Assembly: GCF_031457275.1 (NCBI RefSeq)
Contig: NZ_JAVDWH010000001.1
Coordinates: 186,001-250,000 of the forward strand
Length of the DNA stretch: 64,000 nt
DNA from: Aeromicrobium panaciterrae
Lineage (GTDB): Bacteria; Actinomycetota; Actinomycetes; Propionibacteriales; Nocardioidaceae
Direction of reading: 5' to 3'
In this document: positions 8,176-16,683 of the stretch, in pieces
Numbering within the stretch: position 1 is the first letter of the stretch
Layout: each line of letters opens with the position of its first letter
Program-made: the position numbers and the translations under genes
The notes under the pieces: model-generated
The model's database searches: none
The model's input: the letters and a program-made list of their open reading frames with translations, nothing else
Told to the model about the DNA's origin: nothing

Positions 8176-8948
8176 CCGAGTTCTCTCGCGCAGAGGTTTG
8201 CGCCGCCGCCATTGCCGACGCCTTCGCCGAGGACGGCGAGATCTTCGCCAGCCCGATGGGCATGCTCCCGATGTTGGGTGTCCGGCTCGCCAAGCTCACG
8301 TCCAACCCTGATCTGGTCATCTCCGATGGCGAGTCGCTGTTCCTCGGTGGGACTCCGCCGCTGTTCGCGAAGGCCGATGTCGTCGAAGGCTGGATCCCGT
8401 TCCGTCGCGTGTTCGACGTCGTCGCGTACGGCAAGCGTCACGTGATGATGGGCGCCACTCAGGTCGACAAGCAGGGCAACCAGAACATTTCGGCGATCGG
8501 CGACTTCGCCCAGCCGAAGCGTCAGCTGCTCGGCTCGCGCGGCGCACCGGGCAACACGGTCAACAACCGGACGTCCTACTGGGTGCCGAAGCACGGTCCC
8601 CGCGTCTTCGTCGAGAACGTCGACATCGTCTCGGGCGTCGGCCCGGCCCGCGCCAAGGCCGCTGGTCCTGGCGCCTCGAAGTACAACGACATCCACCGGA
8701 TCGTCTCGAACCTGGCCGTCTTCGACGTCAAGGGCGAGGGTGACACGGTGCGCCTGCTCAGCGTGCACCCAGGTGTGACGATCGACGAAGTCATCGAAGC
8801 CACAGGCTTCGAGCTCTCCATCCCGGCGGAGGTCCCGGTCACCCGGGAGCCCACTGAGACCGAGCTGATGATCATCCGCAACGTGCTCGATCCCAAGACA
8901 CTGCGCGACCGCGAGGTCCCGCCGGTGACGGCAGAGGCAACGAAATGA
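8172..8948 (+). CDS. ipdB: IpdB, COCHEA-CoA ring C hydrolase beta subunit
   Basis: A 258-residue class I CoA-transferase family protein, the beta subunit that pairs with IpdA. Recognisable blocks are MGMLPMLGVRLAKLT, ISDGESLFLGG and GATQVDKQGNQNISAIGD, which resemble the beta subunits of glutaconate CoA-transferase. IpdAB hydrolyses COCHEA-CoA to MOODA-CoA in the cytosol. The gene starts with GTG inside the ipdA stop and overlaps ipdC by 4 bp. It is the counterpart of Rv3552. Confidence 0.92.
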   Translation: MTEFSRAEVCAAAIADAFAEDGEIFASPMGMLPMLGVRLAKLTSNPDLVISDGESLFLGGTPPLFAKADVVEGWIPFRRVFDVVAYGKRHVMMGATQVDKQGNQNISAIGDFAQPKRQLLGSRGAPGNTVNNRTSYWVPKHGPRVFVENVDIVSGVGPARAKAAGPGASKYNDIHRIVSNLAVFDVKGEGDTVRLLSVHPGVTIDEVIEATGFELSIPAEVPVTREPTETELMIIRNVLDPKTLRDREVPPVTAEATK

Positions 8949-10012
8949 TCGACCAGCTGCTCAAGACTCCCCTCACCGAGCTCACCGGCGTACGTCACCC
9001 GGTCGTACAGACCGGCATGGGCTGGGTTGCTGGGCCGAGCCTGGTCAGCGGCACCGCCAATGCAGGCGGCCTCGGCATCCTCGCCTCGGCGACGATGACC
9101 ATCCAGGAGCTCGAGCAGGCGATCATCGAGGTCAAGGAACGCACGGACAAGCCATTCGGTGTGAACCTTCGCGCTGATGCTGCGGACGCACCAGCTCGCT
9201 GCGAGCTGCTGATCGAGTACGGCGTCAAGGTCGCCTCGTTCGCACTCGCACCCAAGCCCGAGCTGATCGCCAAGCTAAAGGAGCACGACATTGTCGTGAT
9301 CCCCAGCGTCGGACTCCCCAAGCACGCGGTGAAGGTTGCCTCGTGGGGCGCCGACGCCGTCATGATTCAGGGCGGCGAGGGCGGCGGACATACCGGCTCC
9401 GTGCCCACCACGCTCCTTCTCCCGACCGTGCTCGACGCGGTCGACATCCCGGTCATCGCCGCTGGTGGCTTCTTCGACGGTCGTGGCCTGGCCGCCGCGC
9501 TCTCGTATGGCGCTGCAGGCGTCGGTATGGGCACGCGCTTCCTCCTTACCGCCGACAGCCGCGTGCCAGAAGCCGTGAAGCAGCGCTACCTCGCAGCCAC
9601 CTTGGACGACACCGTGGTCACCAAGAAGGTCGACGGTATGCCGCACCGCATGCTCCGCACCGAGCTGGTCGAGCAAGTCGAGGCCGGATCCGGTCTGCGC
9701 CGAATCATCCCGACCGCGAAGCGCACGCTCGAGTTCAAGAAGATGGCCGGCATGTCGTGGAAGCAGCTCGCGATCGACGGGCGCTCAATGCGCAAGGAAC
9801 AGGGTCGTACGCTCGGCCAGCTCGCACTCGCAGCCAACACCCCGATGATGCTCAAGGCCGGCCTCGTCGAGGGTGACCCGACCGCTGGCGTACTCGCATC
9901 GGGACAGGTCGTCGGCGTGATCAACGACCTGCCGACCTGCGAAGAGCTGATCGACCGGGTCGTCACCGAAGCCGCAGCTTCTCTCAAGCGCGGCAGCTCG
10001 TACCTCATCTAG
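8945..10012 (+). CDS. ipdC: IpdC, flavin-dependent 5-hydroxy-methyl-oxo-octahydroindene carboxyl-CoA dehydrogenase
   Basis: A 355-residue FMN enzyme of the nitronate monooxygenase/2-nitropropane dioxygenase fold. In M. tuberculosis IpdC (Rv3553) introduces a double bond into the bicyclic CoA thioester during ring C/D breakdown. The N-terminal TGVRHPVVQTGMGWVAG block and the FMN-phosphate region IQGGEGGGHTGSVPT (near residue 140) are typical, as is GAAGVGMGTRFL further on. It is the last gene of the echA20-ipdABC operon and overlaps ipdB by 4 bp. A 46 bp gap then separates it from the secreted lipase gene. Confidence 0.9.
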   Translation: MIDQLLKTPLTELTGVRHPVVQTGMGWVAGPSLVSGTANAGGLGILASATMTIQELEQAIIEVKERTDKPFGVNLRADAADAPARCELLIEYGVKVASFALAPKPELIAKLKEHDIVVIPSVGLPKHAVKVASWGADAVMIQGGEGGGHTGSVPTTLLLPTVLDAVDIPVIAAGGFFDGRGLAAALSYGAAGVGMGTRFLLTADSRVPEAVKQRYLAATLDDTVVTKKVDGMPHRMLRTELVEQVEAGSGLRRIIPTAKRTLEFKKMAGMSWKQLAIDGRSMRKEQGRTLGQLALAANTPMMLKAGLVEGDPTAGVLASGQVVGVINDLPTCEELIDRVVTEAAASLKRGSSYLI

Positions 10013-10058
10013 TCTCTGATCGTTGATCTGAGCAGAACGCGCTCTCATTGGAGTCTTC

Positions 10059-10964
10059 ATGCGCCGATTGATCACCCTGGCAACAGTTGTCATTGCCCTG
10101 CTCCTCGCCGGGTCGCCCGCAACGGCGGCGACCAAGCCGCTGCCCGTGCCGTACAACTTTCTGCCGGCCGCGATGATCGGTGGAACTCCCAACGCGAACG
10201 CACCTGGCACGAACGACTGGACGTGCAAGCCCTCGAAGGCGCATCCCCGTCCGGTCGTCCTGACACACGGCACGCTGGGCAACCACAGCACCAACTGGCA
10301 GACATACGGGCCGCTGCTCAAGAACAACGGCTACTGCGTCTACGCGCTGACCTACGGCGCCCTGCCCGCTCCCTACCCGCTCAACGCCCTCGCCGGTCTC
10401 GGCAGCATGCGGGTGAGCGCGAAGGAGCTGGACGTTTTCGTCGATCGCGTGCTCAAGTCCACGAAGGCCAGCAAGGTCGACATCATCGGCCACTCCCAGG
10501 GCACCCTGATGCCGACGTACTACTTGAAGTTCTACGGCGGCGCGAAGAAGGTCTACAACCACATCTCGCTGGCCCCGCTGTGGCACGGCACGGAGATCGT
10601 TCCGGCGCAACTCACCGCAATTCTTGGCACCGGCGCCGGGTCACTCCCATTCGCCCCGGCATTGGGCGAGATGGACAAGAACTCGTCGTTCATGAAGGAG
10701 ATCCGCAAGGGCGGCGTCGCCGTGAAGGGTGTGCGCTACCTGAACATCATGACGAAGTACGACGAGCTCGTCCGTCCCTACACAAGCGGCAGCGAGAAGG
10801 GCATGACCAACATCGTCGTCCAGGACAAGTGCGCGCAGGACTACAGCGAGCACTTCGAGATCGCGGCTGATCGCAATGCCAGCCTGTACGTGCTCAACTT
10901 CCTCGATCCAGCCCATCCCCGGCCGATCGTCTGCACGCTCAGCCTGCCGTTCGTCGGCCCCTAG
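10059..10964 (+). CDS. Secreted triacylglycerol lipase-like alpha/beta hydrolase
   Basis: A 301-residue exported alpha/beta hydrolase. The N-terminus is a clear signal peptide: two arginines, a hydrophobic core and an ATA/A cleavage site near residue 23. The nucleophile is Ser146 in GHSQG, and the oxyanion region is VVLTHGTLGNHSTNW. It resembles the bacterial EstA/LipA group (class 2 lipases), which hydrolyse acylglycerols or short esters outside the cell. Release of fatty acids or sterols from esters would fit the island but is not shown. It converges with cysQ, overlapping by 4 bp. Confidence 0.8.
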   Translation: MRRLITLATVVIALLLAGSPATAATKPLPVPYNFLPAAMIGGTPNANAPGTNDWTCKPSKAHPRPVVLTHGTLGNHSTNWQTYGPLLKNNGYCVYALTYGALPAPYPLNALAGLGSMRVSAKELDVFVDRVLKSTKASKVDIIGHSQGTLMPTYYLKFYGGAKKVYNHISLAPLWHGTEIVPAQLTAILGTGAGSLPFAPALGEMDKNSSFMKEIRKGGVAVKGVRYLNIMTKYDELVRPYTSGSEKGMTNIVVQDKCAQDYSEHFEIAADRNASLYVLNFLDPAHPRPIVCTLSLPFVGP

Positions 10965-11707
10965 CCTGCGGCGGCGATGGCCGCGAGCAAGCCCTCGGCG
11001 AGGTCGGCTCGACAGATGAGCAGATCAGGCAAGTACGGGTGAGCGGCGTTGTACGTCAGCGGTGATCCGTCGACACGTGTCGCGTGCAGACCTGCTGCGA
11101 GAGCGACACCGACCGGCGCTGCTGAGTCCCATTCCCACTGGCCGCCGTCGTGCAGGTAGGCATCCGCATCTCCGCGGAGCACGGCCATCGCCTTGGCACC
11201 GGCCGAGCCCATCGGCTGCGAGTCGGCGCCGAAAGCTTCGACGACCGCAGCGCCCCAGGCCGGTGGACGACTGGCGCTCATCAGGAAGATCGGGGTTTCG
11301 CGCTCAACCCTCGTGGCCGTCGAAATGCCCGTTGAGTAGACCGTCGACAATGCTGGCTGCGCGACGGCAGCGGCGGTGATCTGTGATCCGGTGGCTCCGC
11401 GCTCCCACAGGGCAACGTGAACGGCCCAGTCGGTGCGACCCTCCATCCCGTACTCGCGGGTGCCGTCGACCGGATCAATGATCCAGACCCGATCGGCCGA
11501 CAGTCGCGCGGCTGAGTCAACCGACTCCTCCGACAGCACGGCGTCATCCGGACGTTCGGCTGCCAGGAGTTTCAACAGCAGTTCATTGGACTTCGCGTCG
11601 CCAGCCTTGCCGAGCTCCTTGCCGGTCAGCGAGGAGGTGCGCTGCAGATCGAGCAGCAGCTCACCCGCCTGCTCGGCGAGAGACGCGGCGAGTTCGGAGT
11701 CAGTCAC
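10961..11707 (-). CDS. cysQ: CysQ-like 3'(2'),5'-bisphosphate nucleotidase
   Basis: A 248-residue member of the FIG/inositol monophosphatase family. It would dephosphorylate 3'-phosphoadenosine 5'-phosphate, the by-product of sulfate activation. The metal-binding signature DPVDGTREYG is near residue 75, and the second motif WEWDSAAP lies near the C-terminus. The frame is open far upstream, antisense to nothing known. The GTG at 11707 is chosen because it overlaps the end of cysNC by 8 bp and gives the normal family length. As the last gene of cysD-cysNC-cysQ, it would act on PAP produced from the PAPS made by CysNC. Confidence 0.85.
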   Translation of the reverse strand: MTDSELAASLAEQAGELLLDLQRTSSLTGKELGKAGDAKSNELLLKLLAAERPDDAVLSEESVDSAARLSADRVWIIDPVDGTREYGMEGRTDWAVHVALWERGATGSQITAAAVAQPALSTVYSTGISTATRVERETPIFLMSASRPPAWGAAVVEAFGADSQPMGSAGAKAMAVLRGDADAYLHDGGQWEWDSAAPVGVALAAGLHATRVDGSPLTYNAAHPYLPDLLICRADLAEGLLAAIAAAG

Positions 11708-13538
11708 GCTGCATCCGCTCGATGACCAGCGTCGCGAGTGCATCGACGTCACCATCGCTCGGGCGCAGCAGCAGGTCAGGGCGCTGTGGAGCTTCATACG
11801 GTGCGCTGACGCCGGTGAACTCCGGGATCTCGCCCGCGCGAGCCTTGGCGTACAGACCCTTCGGGTCACGCGCCTCGCACTCCTCGAGCGGGGTGTCCAT
11901 GAAGATCTCGAAGAACGGCAAGCCGTCGGCCTCGTGGCCGGCTCGTGCCGCATCGCGGTGCTCGCGATATGGACTGACCAGCGAGACGATCGCAACGACA
12001 CCCGCGTCGGCCATGAGCTTGGCGACTTCTGCGACTCGGCGTACGTTCTCCTGTCGATCCTCGGGGCTGAAGCCCAGGCCGGCGTTGAGGCCGTGCCGCA
12101 GGTTGTCGCCATCGAGGATGTACGCGGGCAGACCTGAGGCGACGAGACGGCGTTCGACCTCGACCGCAACGCTCGACTTGCCCGAGCCGGACAGGCCGGT
12201 GAACCAGAGGGTTGAACCCTTCGTCTTGCGGTGCTCACGCGTCACAGCACCGCTGTGCCAGACGATGTTGGGCTCGTTCTGGGTCTCACCCAGAATCATG
12301 CCCGCAGCGACAGTCCGGTTGGTGGCGTCATCGATCAAGATGAATCCACCGGTCTCGCGGTTGCGGCGGTAGGGATCGAAGTGCAGCGGCTTCTGCGTAC
12401 GCAGCTTCACGCGGCCGATCTCGTTCAGTCCGAGACTGGCTGCCTTCTCGTCGCGGTGCAGCGTGTTGATGTCGAGTCGGTACTCGAGGCTCTTGACTGA
12501 CGCACGGGTCTCCCGCGTCGTGTGCAGGATCGTGTAGGTCGAGTCGGTGGACAGCGACAGGTCGGTGTCCATCCAAGCGATCATCGCGTCGACATCCTGC
12601 GAGGACGTCGGACGGTTGTTGGGGCGGCACAGCATGTCGCCGCGGCTGATGTCGATGTTGTCGGCGAGCTCGATCGTGACGGCCTGACCGGTGAACGCTT
12701 CGTCGAGCTTGGTGCCGCCAGGGCCGAGGACGTTGGTGACCGTCGTCGAGAAGCCCGAAGGCAGTGCCACGACTTCGTCGCCCGGACGGAAGACGCCACC
12801 AGCAATCGTGCCGGCGTAACCACGGAAGTCGTGGAAGTCGGCCTGCTGCGGGCGGATGACGTACTGCACCGGCATACGCGTGTCGATGAGGTTGCGGTCG
12901 GAAGCGACGTGCAGCCCTTCGAGGTGGTGCAGCAGCGCCGGTCCGTCGTACCAAGGCATCGCGGCGCTGTGCGTGACGACGTTGTCGCCCGACAGTGCTG
13001 ACATCGGAATGAACGTCAGGTCGGCGACTTCGAGCTTTGTCGCGAACGCTGCGAACTCTTCGCGGATCTCGTTGAAACGATCTTCGGAGAAGTCGACGAG
13101 GTCCATCTTGTTGATGCAGAGCACGACGTGCGGGATGCCGAGCAAGGTCGCGAGGAACGCGTGGCGACGCGACTGCTCGAGCACGCCGTGACGGGCGTCG
13201 ATCAGGATCAGCGCGACGTCCGCGGTGGACGCACCGGTGACCATGTTGCGCGTGTACTGAATGTGGCCAGGCGTGTCCGCGATGATGAACTTGCGCTTGG
13301 GAGTCGCGAAGTAGCGGTAGGCCACGTCGATCGTGATGCCCTGCTCGCGCTCGGCGCGCAGACCGTCAGTCAGCAGCGCCAGGTCGGGGCCCTCGTGACC
13401 ACGAGCAGCGCTCGCTGTGGCGACAGCGCTCAGCTGGTCTTCGAAGATCGACTTGCCGTCGAACAGCAACCGACCGATGAGGGTCGACTTGCCGTCGTCC
13501 ACGCTTCCAGCCGTGGCGATACGCAGAAGCTGCGACAT
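11700..13538 (-). CDS. cysNC: CysNC, sulfate adenylyltransferase large subunit fused to adenylylsulfate kinase
   Basis: A 612-residue bifunctional protein. Residues 1-430 are an EF-Tu-like GTPase (CysN) with the P-loop AGSVDDGKST near residues 9-18, DTPGH and NKMD. It drives ATP sulfurylase (CysD) by GTP hydrolysis. Residues 436-612 are APS kinase (CysC) with a Walker A motif GLSGSGKS at about 448-455 and the catalytic serine in SLVSPYREHRD near 522. The product is PAPS. It starts at the last base of cysD and runs into cysQ, so the three genes form one operon. The fusion is usual in actinobacteria. Confidence 0.95.
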   Translation of the reverse strand: MSQLLRIATAGSVDDGKSTLIGRLLFDGKSIFEDQLSAVATASAARGHEGPDLALLTDGLRAEREQGITIDVAYRYFATPKRKFIIADTPGHIQYTRNMVTGASTADVALILIDARHGVLEQSRRHAFLATLLGIPHVVLCINKMDLVDFSEDRFNEIREEFAAFATKLEVADLTFIPMSALSGDNVVTHSAAMPWYDGPALLHHLEGLHVASDRNLIDTRMPVQYVIRPQQADFHDFRGYAGTIAGGVFRPGDEVVALPSGFSTTVTNVLGPGGTKLDEAFTGQAVTIELADNIDISRGDMLCRPNNRPTSSQDVDAMIAWMDTDLSLSTDSTYTILHTTRETRASVKSLEYRLDINTLHRDEKAASLGLNEIGRVKLRTQKPLHFDPYRRNRETGGFILIDDATNRTVAAGMILGETQNEPNIVWHSGAVTREHRKTKGSTLWFTGLSGSGKSSVAVEVERRLVASGLPAYILDGDNLRHGLNAGLGFSPEDRQENVRRVAEVAKLMADAGVVAIVSLVSPYREHRDAARAGHEADGLPFFEIFMDTPLEECEARDPKGLYAKARAGEIPEFTGVSAPYEAPQRPDLLLRPSDGDVDALATLVIERMQRD

Positions 13539-14449
13539 CAGAAGTAGCCCTCTTTCTTTCGGTCTTCCATGCCAGCTTCAGAGATGCGGTCATCGGCGCG
13601 AGTCGCACCGCGTTCAGTCACACGTACGGCAGCAACTTCGTCGACGACCTGCTCGCGAGTCACCGCGTCCGACTCGACGCAGCCGGTGCAGGTGGCGTCA
13701 CCGACGGTGCGGAAGCGGACCATCGCCTCGAACGGCACTTCGCCGTTCTCCGGCTCGATGAACCGGTTGACGGCGAGCAGCATGCCGTCACGCTCGACGA
13801 CGGTGCGGGTCTGCGCGTAGTAGAGCTCCGGCAGATCGATCTGCTCGCGAAGGATGTACTTCCAGATGTCCAGCTCGGTCCAGTTGGAGAGCGGGAAGAC
13901 GCGCATGTTCTCGCCCTTGTGGTGGCGGCCGTTGTAGAGGCTCCACAGCTCGGGGCGCTGGTTCTTGGGGTCCCACTGACCGAACTCATCGCGGAAGCTG
14001 AAGACGCGCTCCTTGGCGCGGGCCTTCTCCTCGTCCCGGCGGGCACCGCCGAACACGGCACCGAACTGGTTCTCCTTGATGCCGCGCAGCAGCGAGATGG
14101 TCTGCAGCTTGTTGCGAGGTCCTAGCGGGCCGCCGATCTCGGTGGCACGGCCGGCGTCGATGTCGTCCTGCACCGAGGCGACGATGAGACGGAGGCCAAA
14201 GCGCTCGACCGTGTCGTCGCGGAACTTGATGACTTCGTCGAAGTTCTGACCGGTGTCGATGTGCATGACCGGGAACGGAACGGGAGCGGGCCAGAACGCC
14301 TTGGTCGCCAGGTGCAACATGACAACCGAGTCCTTGCCGCCCGAGAAGAGCAGCGCCGGGCGCTCGATGGTCGCAGCCACCTCACGGAAGATGTGAACCG
14401 CTTCAGCCTCGAGTTTGTCGAGGTCGGTGAGTTCGTACGTTGTCGTCAC
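13538..14449 (-). CDS. cysD: CysD, sulfate adenylyltransferase small subunit
   Basis: A 303-residue PP-loop ATP pyrophosphatase that transfers AMP from ATP to sulfate together with CysN, giving adenylylsulfate. The PP-loop SGGKDS is at residues 36-41. Family blocks GGARRDEEKARAKERVFSFRD and the C-terminal RTVGDATCTG region are present, and the protein ends in the usual GYF. The start is GTG. A KstR-type palindrome (14486-14499) lies 36 bp upstream of this start, in the gap behind the TetR gene. This links the sulfate-assimilation operon to steroid regulation; see the finding. Confidence 0.95.
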   Translation of the reverse strand: MTTTYELTDLDKLEAEAVHIFREVAATIERPALLFSGGKDSVVMLHLATKAFWPAPVPFPVMHIDTGQNFDEVIKFRDDTVERFGLRLIVASVQDDIDAGRATEIGGPLGPRNKLQTISLLRGIKENQFGAVFGGARRDEEKARAKERVFSFRDEFGQWDPKNQRPELWSLYNGRHHKGENMRVFPLSNWTELDIWKYILREQIDLPELYYAQTRTVVERDGMLLAVNRFIEPENGEVPFEAMVRFRTVGDATCTGCVESDAVTREQVVDEVAAVRVTERGATRADDRISEAGMEDRKKEGYF

Positions 14450-14485
14450 GAGTCAGCCTGCCTGGTCGATGCAATACCGGAAAAG

Positions 14486-14499
14486 TAGAACATGTTCTA
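14486..14499. promoter_or_regulatory. KstR-type operator upstream of cysD
   Basis: TAGAACATGTTCTA fits the KstR consensus TnnAACnnGTTnnA and is itself a perfect palindrome. The symmetry extends to 14481-14504 (AAAA on the left, TTTT on the right) with only one mismatched pair. It lies 36 bp before the cysD start and 35 bp after the stop of the TetR gene. The only promoter it can reasonably serve is that of cysD-cysNC-cysQ. Confidence 0.75.
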
Positions 14500-14534
14500 G
14501 TTTTGCATCTTGTAGGCCCCGACCGCAAGCCCTT

Positions 14535-15095
14535 CTAGGGCATGAGACGCGACACGTGCTCGGCGACAGCCCGGCGCACGTCCTCGGGGTCGGCCCCCGT
14601 GGCGTCGCTCATGAACTTGCCGAAGATCAGCCAGCCCAGCACAGACATGCCGGCGACCGACGTTTGCACCGCATCGTCCGGGTCGCTGTCGCGCCACAGA
14701 CCCGAGAACAACTCAGTCGTCGACGCGGTCCCGGGAAGTGCCGCCTCCGGACTGTCGAGCACTGCATGGACGAGCGTGCGCCAGTACGAAGGACTCGCAG
14801 CCAGGAGGTCGAGGAGCTCAGCAACAACATCGGGTGAGGCCTCCCCTCGCGTGGGCAGTCCAGATTGGACGACCGCCTCGACGACACCTTGGGCATCTGC
14901 GGCGAGCATCTGCTCCAAGACATCCGCCTTGGTACCGAAATGACGATGCACCAGCGCGTGGTTGACGCCAGCTCGCGCCGCAATATCGCGTACGGAGAAG
15001 CCATCAGGGCCGCGTTCGGCGACAAGCGCGCTCGTCGCGGTCAGAACCGCGGAACGTATCTCCTCGCGACCTCGAGGCTTCACTTCGCTCACCAT
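14535..15095 (-). CDS. TetR family transcriptional repressor
   Basis: A 186-residue TetR-type regulator. The N-terminal helix-turn-helix is RDIAARAGVNHALVHRHFGTK (about residues 36-56), followed by a ligand-binding domain without a family I can name. It is not KstR: that gene is at 57914. It is transcribed away from the secreted-protein gene at 15142, and a perfect palindrome (15116-15133) lies in the 46 bp between the two starts. It therefore probably represses itself and the secreted protein/3-alpha-HSD operon. Its own ligand is unknown. Confidence 0.85.
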   Translation of the reverse strand: MVSEVKPRGREEIRSAVLTATSALVAERGPDGFSVRDIAARAGVNHALVHRHFGTKADVLEQMLAADAQGVVEAVVQSGLPTRGEASPDVVAELLDLLAASPSYWRTLVHAVLDSPEAALPGTASTTELFSGLWRDSDPDDAVQTSVAGMSVLGWLIFGKFMSDATGADPEDVRRAVAEHVSRLMP

Positions 15096-15115
15096 CTGAG
15101 AAGTCTATACAGCCT

Positions 15116-15133
15116 TGTAACCGAACGGTTACA
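15116..15133. promoter_or_regulatory. Palindromic TetR operator between TetR gene and secreted-protein gene
   Basis: TGTAACCGAACGGTTACA is a perfect inverted repeat of 8-base half-sites around AA. It sits in the divergent promoter, 20 bp from the TetR start and only 8 bp before the ATG of the secreted-protein gene. A bound dimer would block both transcripts. The size and symmetry are those of a TetR-family operator. It differs from the KstR and KstR2 sites in the window. Confidence 0.75.
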
Positions 15134-15141
15134 GTCTTCGG

Positions 15142-16683
15142 ATGCGTCGCGTTCTCCCACTCTTCGCCGGAGCTTCCATGCTTGCGGCTCTCGTCATCGC
15201 TGGACCTCAGTCCTCGGCTGCCCCAGTGCCGACCCCCGAGGTGACCCTCCCGCCGATCCCGGCGATCAGCGGACTTCCGATCCCCTCACTGCCCACCGAT
15301 CTGTTGGTGCCGAAGTTCATCGGTGCGGCAGCGGCCAAGAATCCGATCTCGCATCCGACGATCCCGCAGAACCCGTACCTGTCGCCCGATGGAACCAACA
15401 CGATGCACAACGACGCGTATGCGTCAGATGCGTACAAGGTGAGCGGCCCGCTGGGCAAGAACCTCAAGGTCAGCTCGGCGTCATACGGCATCCGTGAGTG
15501 CGCCACGATCGCGTTCGACTCCAAGAATCGCATCGTCGGACTGTGTGGTGGACTCGAGGGCTTCGGGATGATGGTGATCGACCCCGTCACGCTCAAGCCG
15601 ATCTCCGAGCTCCGCACCTCGGCTCGCAATCTGGCCACCGCGGCCAACCCGTTCACCGACATCTGCGGTGGCACGTACTTCTTCCTCGACAAGAACGACG
15701 TGGCCTACCCGACGACGGCCAAGAAGACGGTCCTGAAGATCAAGGTCCAGGCCGACGGCACGCTCATCAAGCAGAAGGAATGGTCACTCGCCGACAAGGT
15801 GCCAGCATCCGACTGCCTGATCGCAACCATGCCCGACTGGAAGGGCCGTCTCTGGTTCTTCACGCAGCAGGGCATTGTCGGCACGCTCAACCGGACGACC
15901 GGCGCCATCAAGACGGTGCACCTGCCCGTGGGCGAGGAAGTCACCAACTCGGTCTCCACCGACGAGACCGGCGGCATGTACGTCGTCTCGACTCACGCGC
16001 TTTATCGACTCGACGCCACCAGCTCGGGGACGCCGAAGACGACCTGGCGTCGGACATACGATCGCGGCACCCGCCTCAAGACGGGCAATCTGTCGCAAGG
16101 CTCAGGCACAACGCCGACCTTGCTCGGTGAGAAGTGGGTCGCAATCAACGACAACGCAGATCCGAAGACAAATGTCCTCGTCTACGACCGTCGCAAGGGT
16201 GTGAAGAGTCGCCTGCACTGCAAGCAACCCACCCTCGCGGCGAACGCCGGCACCACCGACAACAGTCTCGTTGCCGCCGGCAACTCGTTCATCATCGAGA
16301 ACAACTACGGCTACGGCGGACCGACGACGACGATCCTCGGGCAGACGACCACACCTGGCCTCGCCCGCGTGAAAGTCGACAAGACGGGATGTCACGTCGC
16401 GTGGACCAGCGACGAGATCGCCCCAAGCTCAGTGGCGAAGGCGTCGCTCGGCAACGGCCTCCTGTACGCGTACACGAAGCCGAAGCAGACTGATCCCCTG
16501 ACCAACACGCTCGACGCCTGGTACTTCACGGCGATCGACATCCGCACCGGCAAGACCAAGTGGAGTCGACTCACCGGTACCGGCGTCCAGTGGAACAACC
16601 ACTACGCCGCCATCTACCTCGGACCCGACGGTGCCGCATACATTGCGACGCTGGCCGGTCTGGTCAGGATCAAGGACTCATGA
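15142..16683 (+). CDS. Secreted protein with beta-propeller-like repeats, function unknown
   Basis: A 513-residue exported protein. It has a signal peptide (MRRVLPLF followed by a hydrophobic run, cleavage near residue 27), then a proline-rich stretch. The body has repeated strand-rich units such as DSKNRIVGLCGG, DWKGRLWFFTQQGIVGTLNRTTG, DETGGMYVVSTHALYRLD and GPDGAAYIATLAGLVRIKD, which suggest a six- or seven-bladed propeller of the SMP-30/quinoprotein type. I do not recognise a characterised family. It overlaps the next SDR gene by 4 bp and is controlled by the divergent TetR. A periplasmic or surface lactonase, binding or dehydrogenase role is possible but unproven. Confidence 0.7.
   Translation: MRRVLPLFAGASMLAALVIAGPQSSAAPVPTPEVTLPPIPAISGLPIPSLPTDLLVPKFIGAAAAKNPISHPTIPQNPYLSPDGTNTMHNDAYASDAYKVSGPLGKNLKVSSASYGIRECATIAFDSKNRIVGLCGGLEGFGMMVIDPVTLKPISELRTSARNLATAANPFTDICGGTYFFLDKNDVAYPTTAKKTVLKIKVQADGTLIKQKEWSLADKVPASDCLIATMPDWKGRLWFFTQQGIVGTLNRTTGAIKTVHLPVGEEVTNSVSTDETGGMYVVSTHALYRLDATSSGTPKTTWRRTYDRGTRLKTGNLSQGSGTTPTLLGEKWVAINDNADPKTNVLVYDRRKGVKSRLHCKQPTLAANAGTTDNSLVAAGNSFIIENNYGYGGPTTTILGQTTTPGLARVKVDKTGCHVAWTSDEIAPSSVAKASLGNGLLYAYTKPKQTDPLTNTLDAWYFTAIDIRTGKTKWSRLTGTGVQWNNHYAAIYLGPDGAAYIATLAGLVRIKDS

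Noticed and set aside
14535..15095. This TetR as KstR, because a KstR box lies beside it.
   Set aside because: The protein at 57914 matches KstR almost word for word; this one does not, and it has its own different palindrome.
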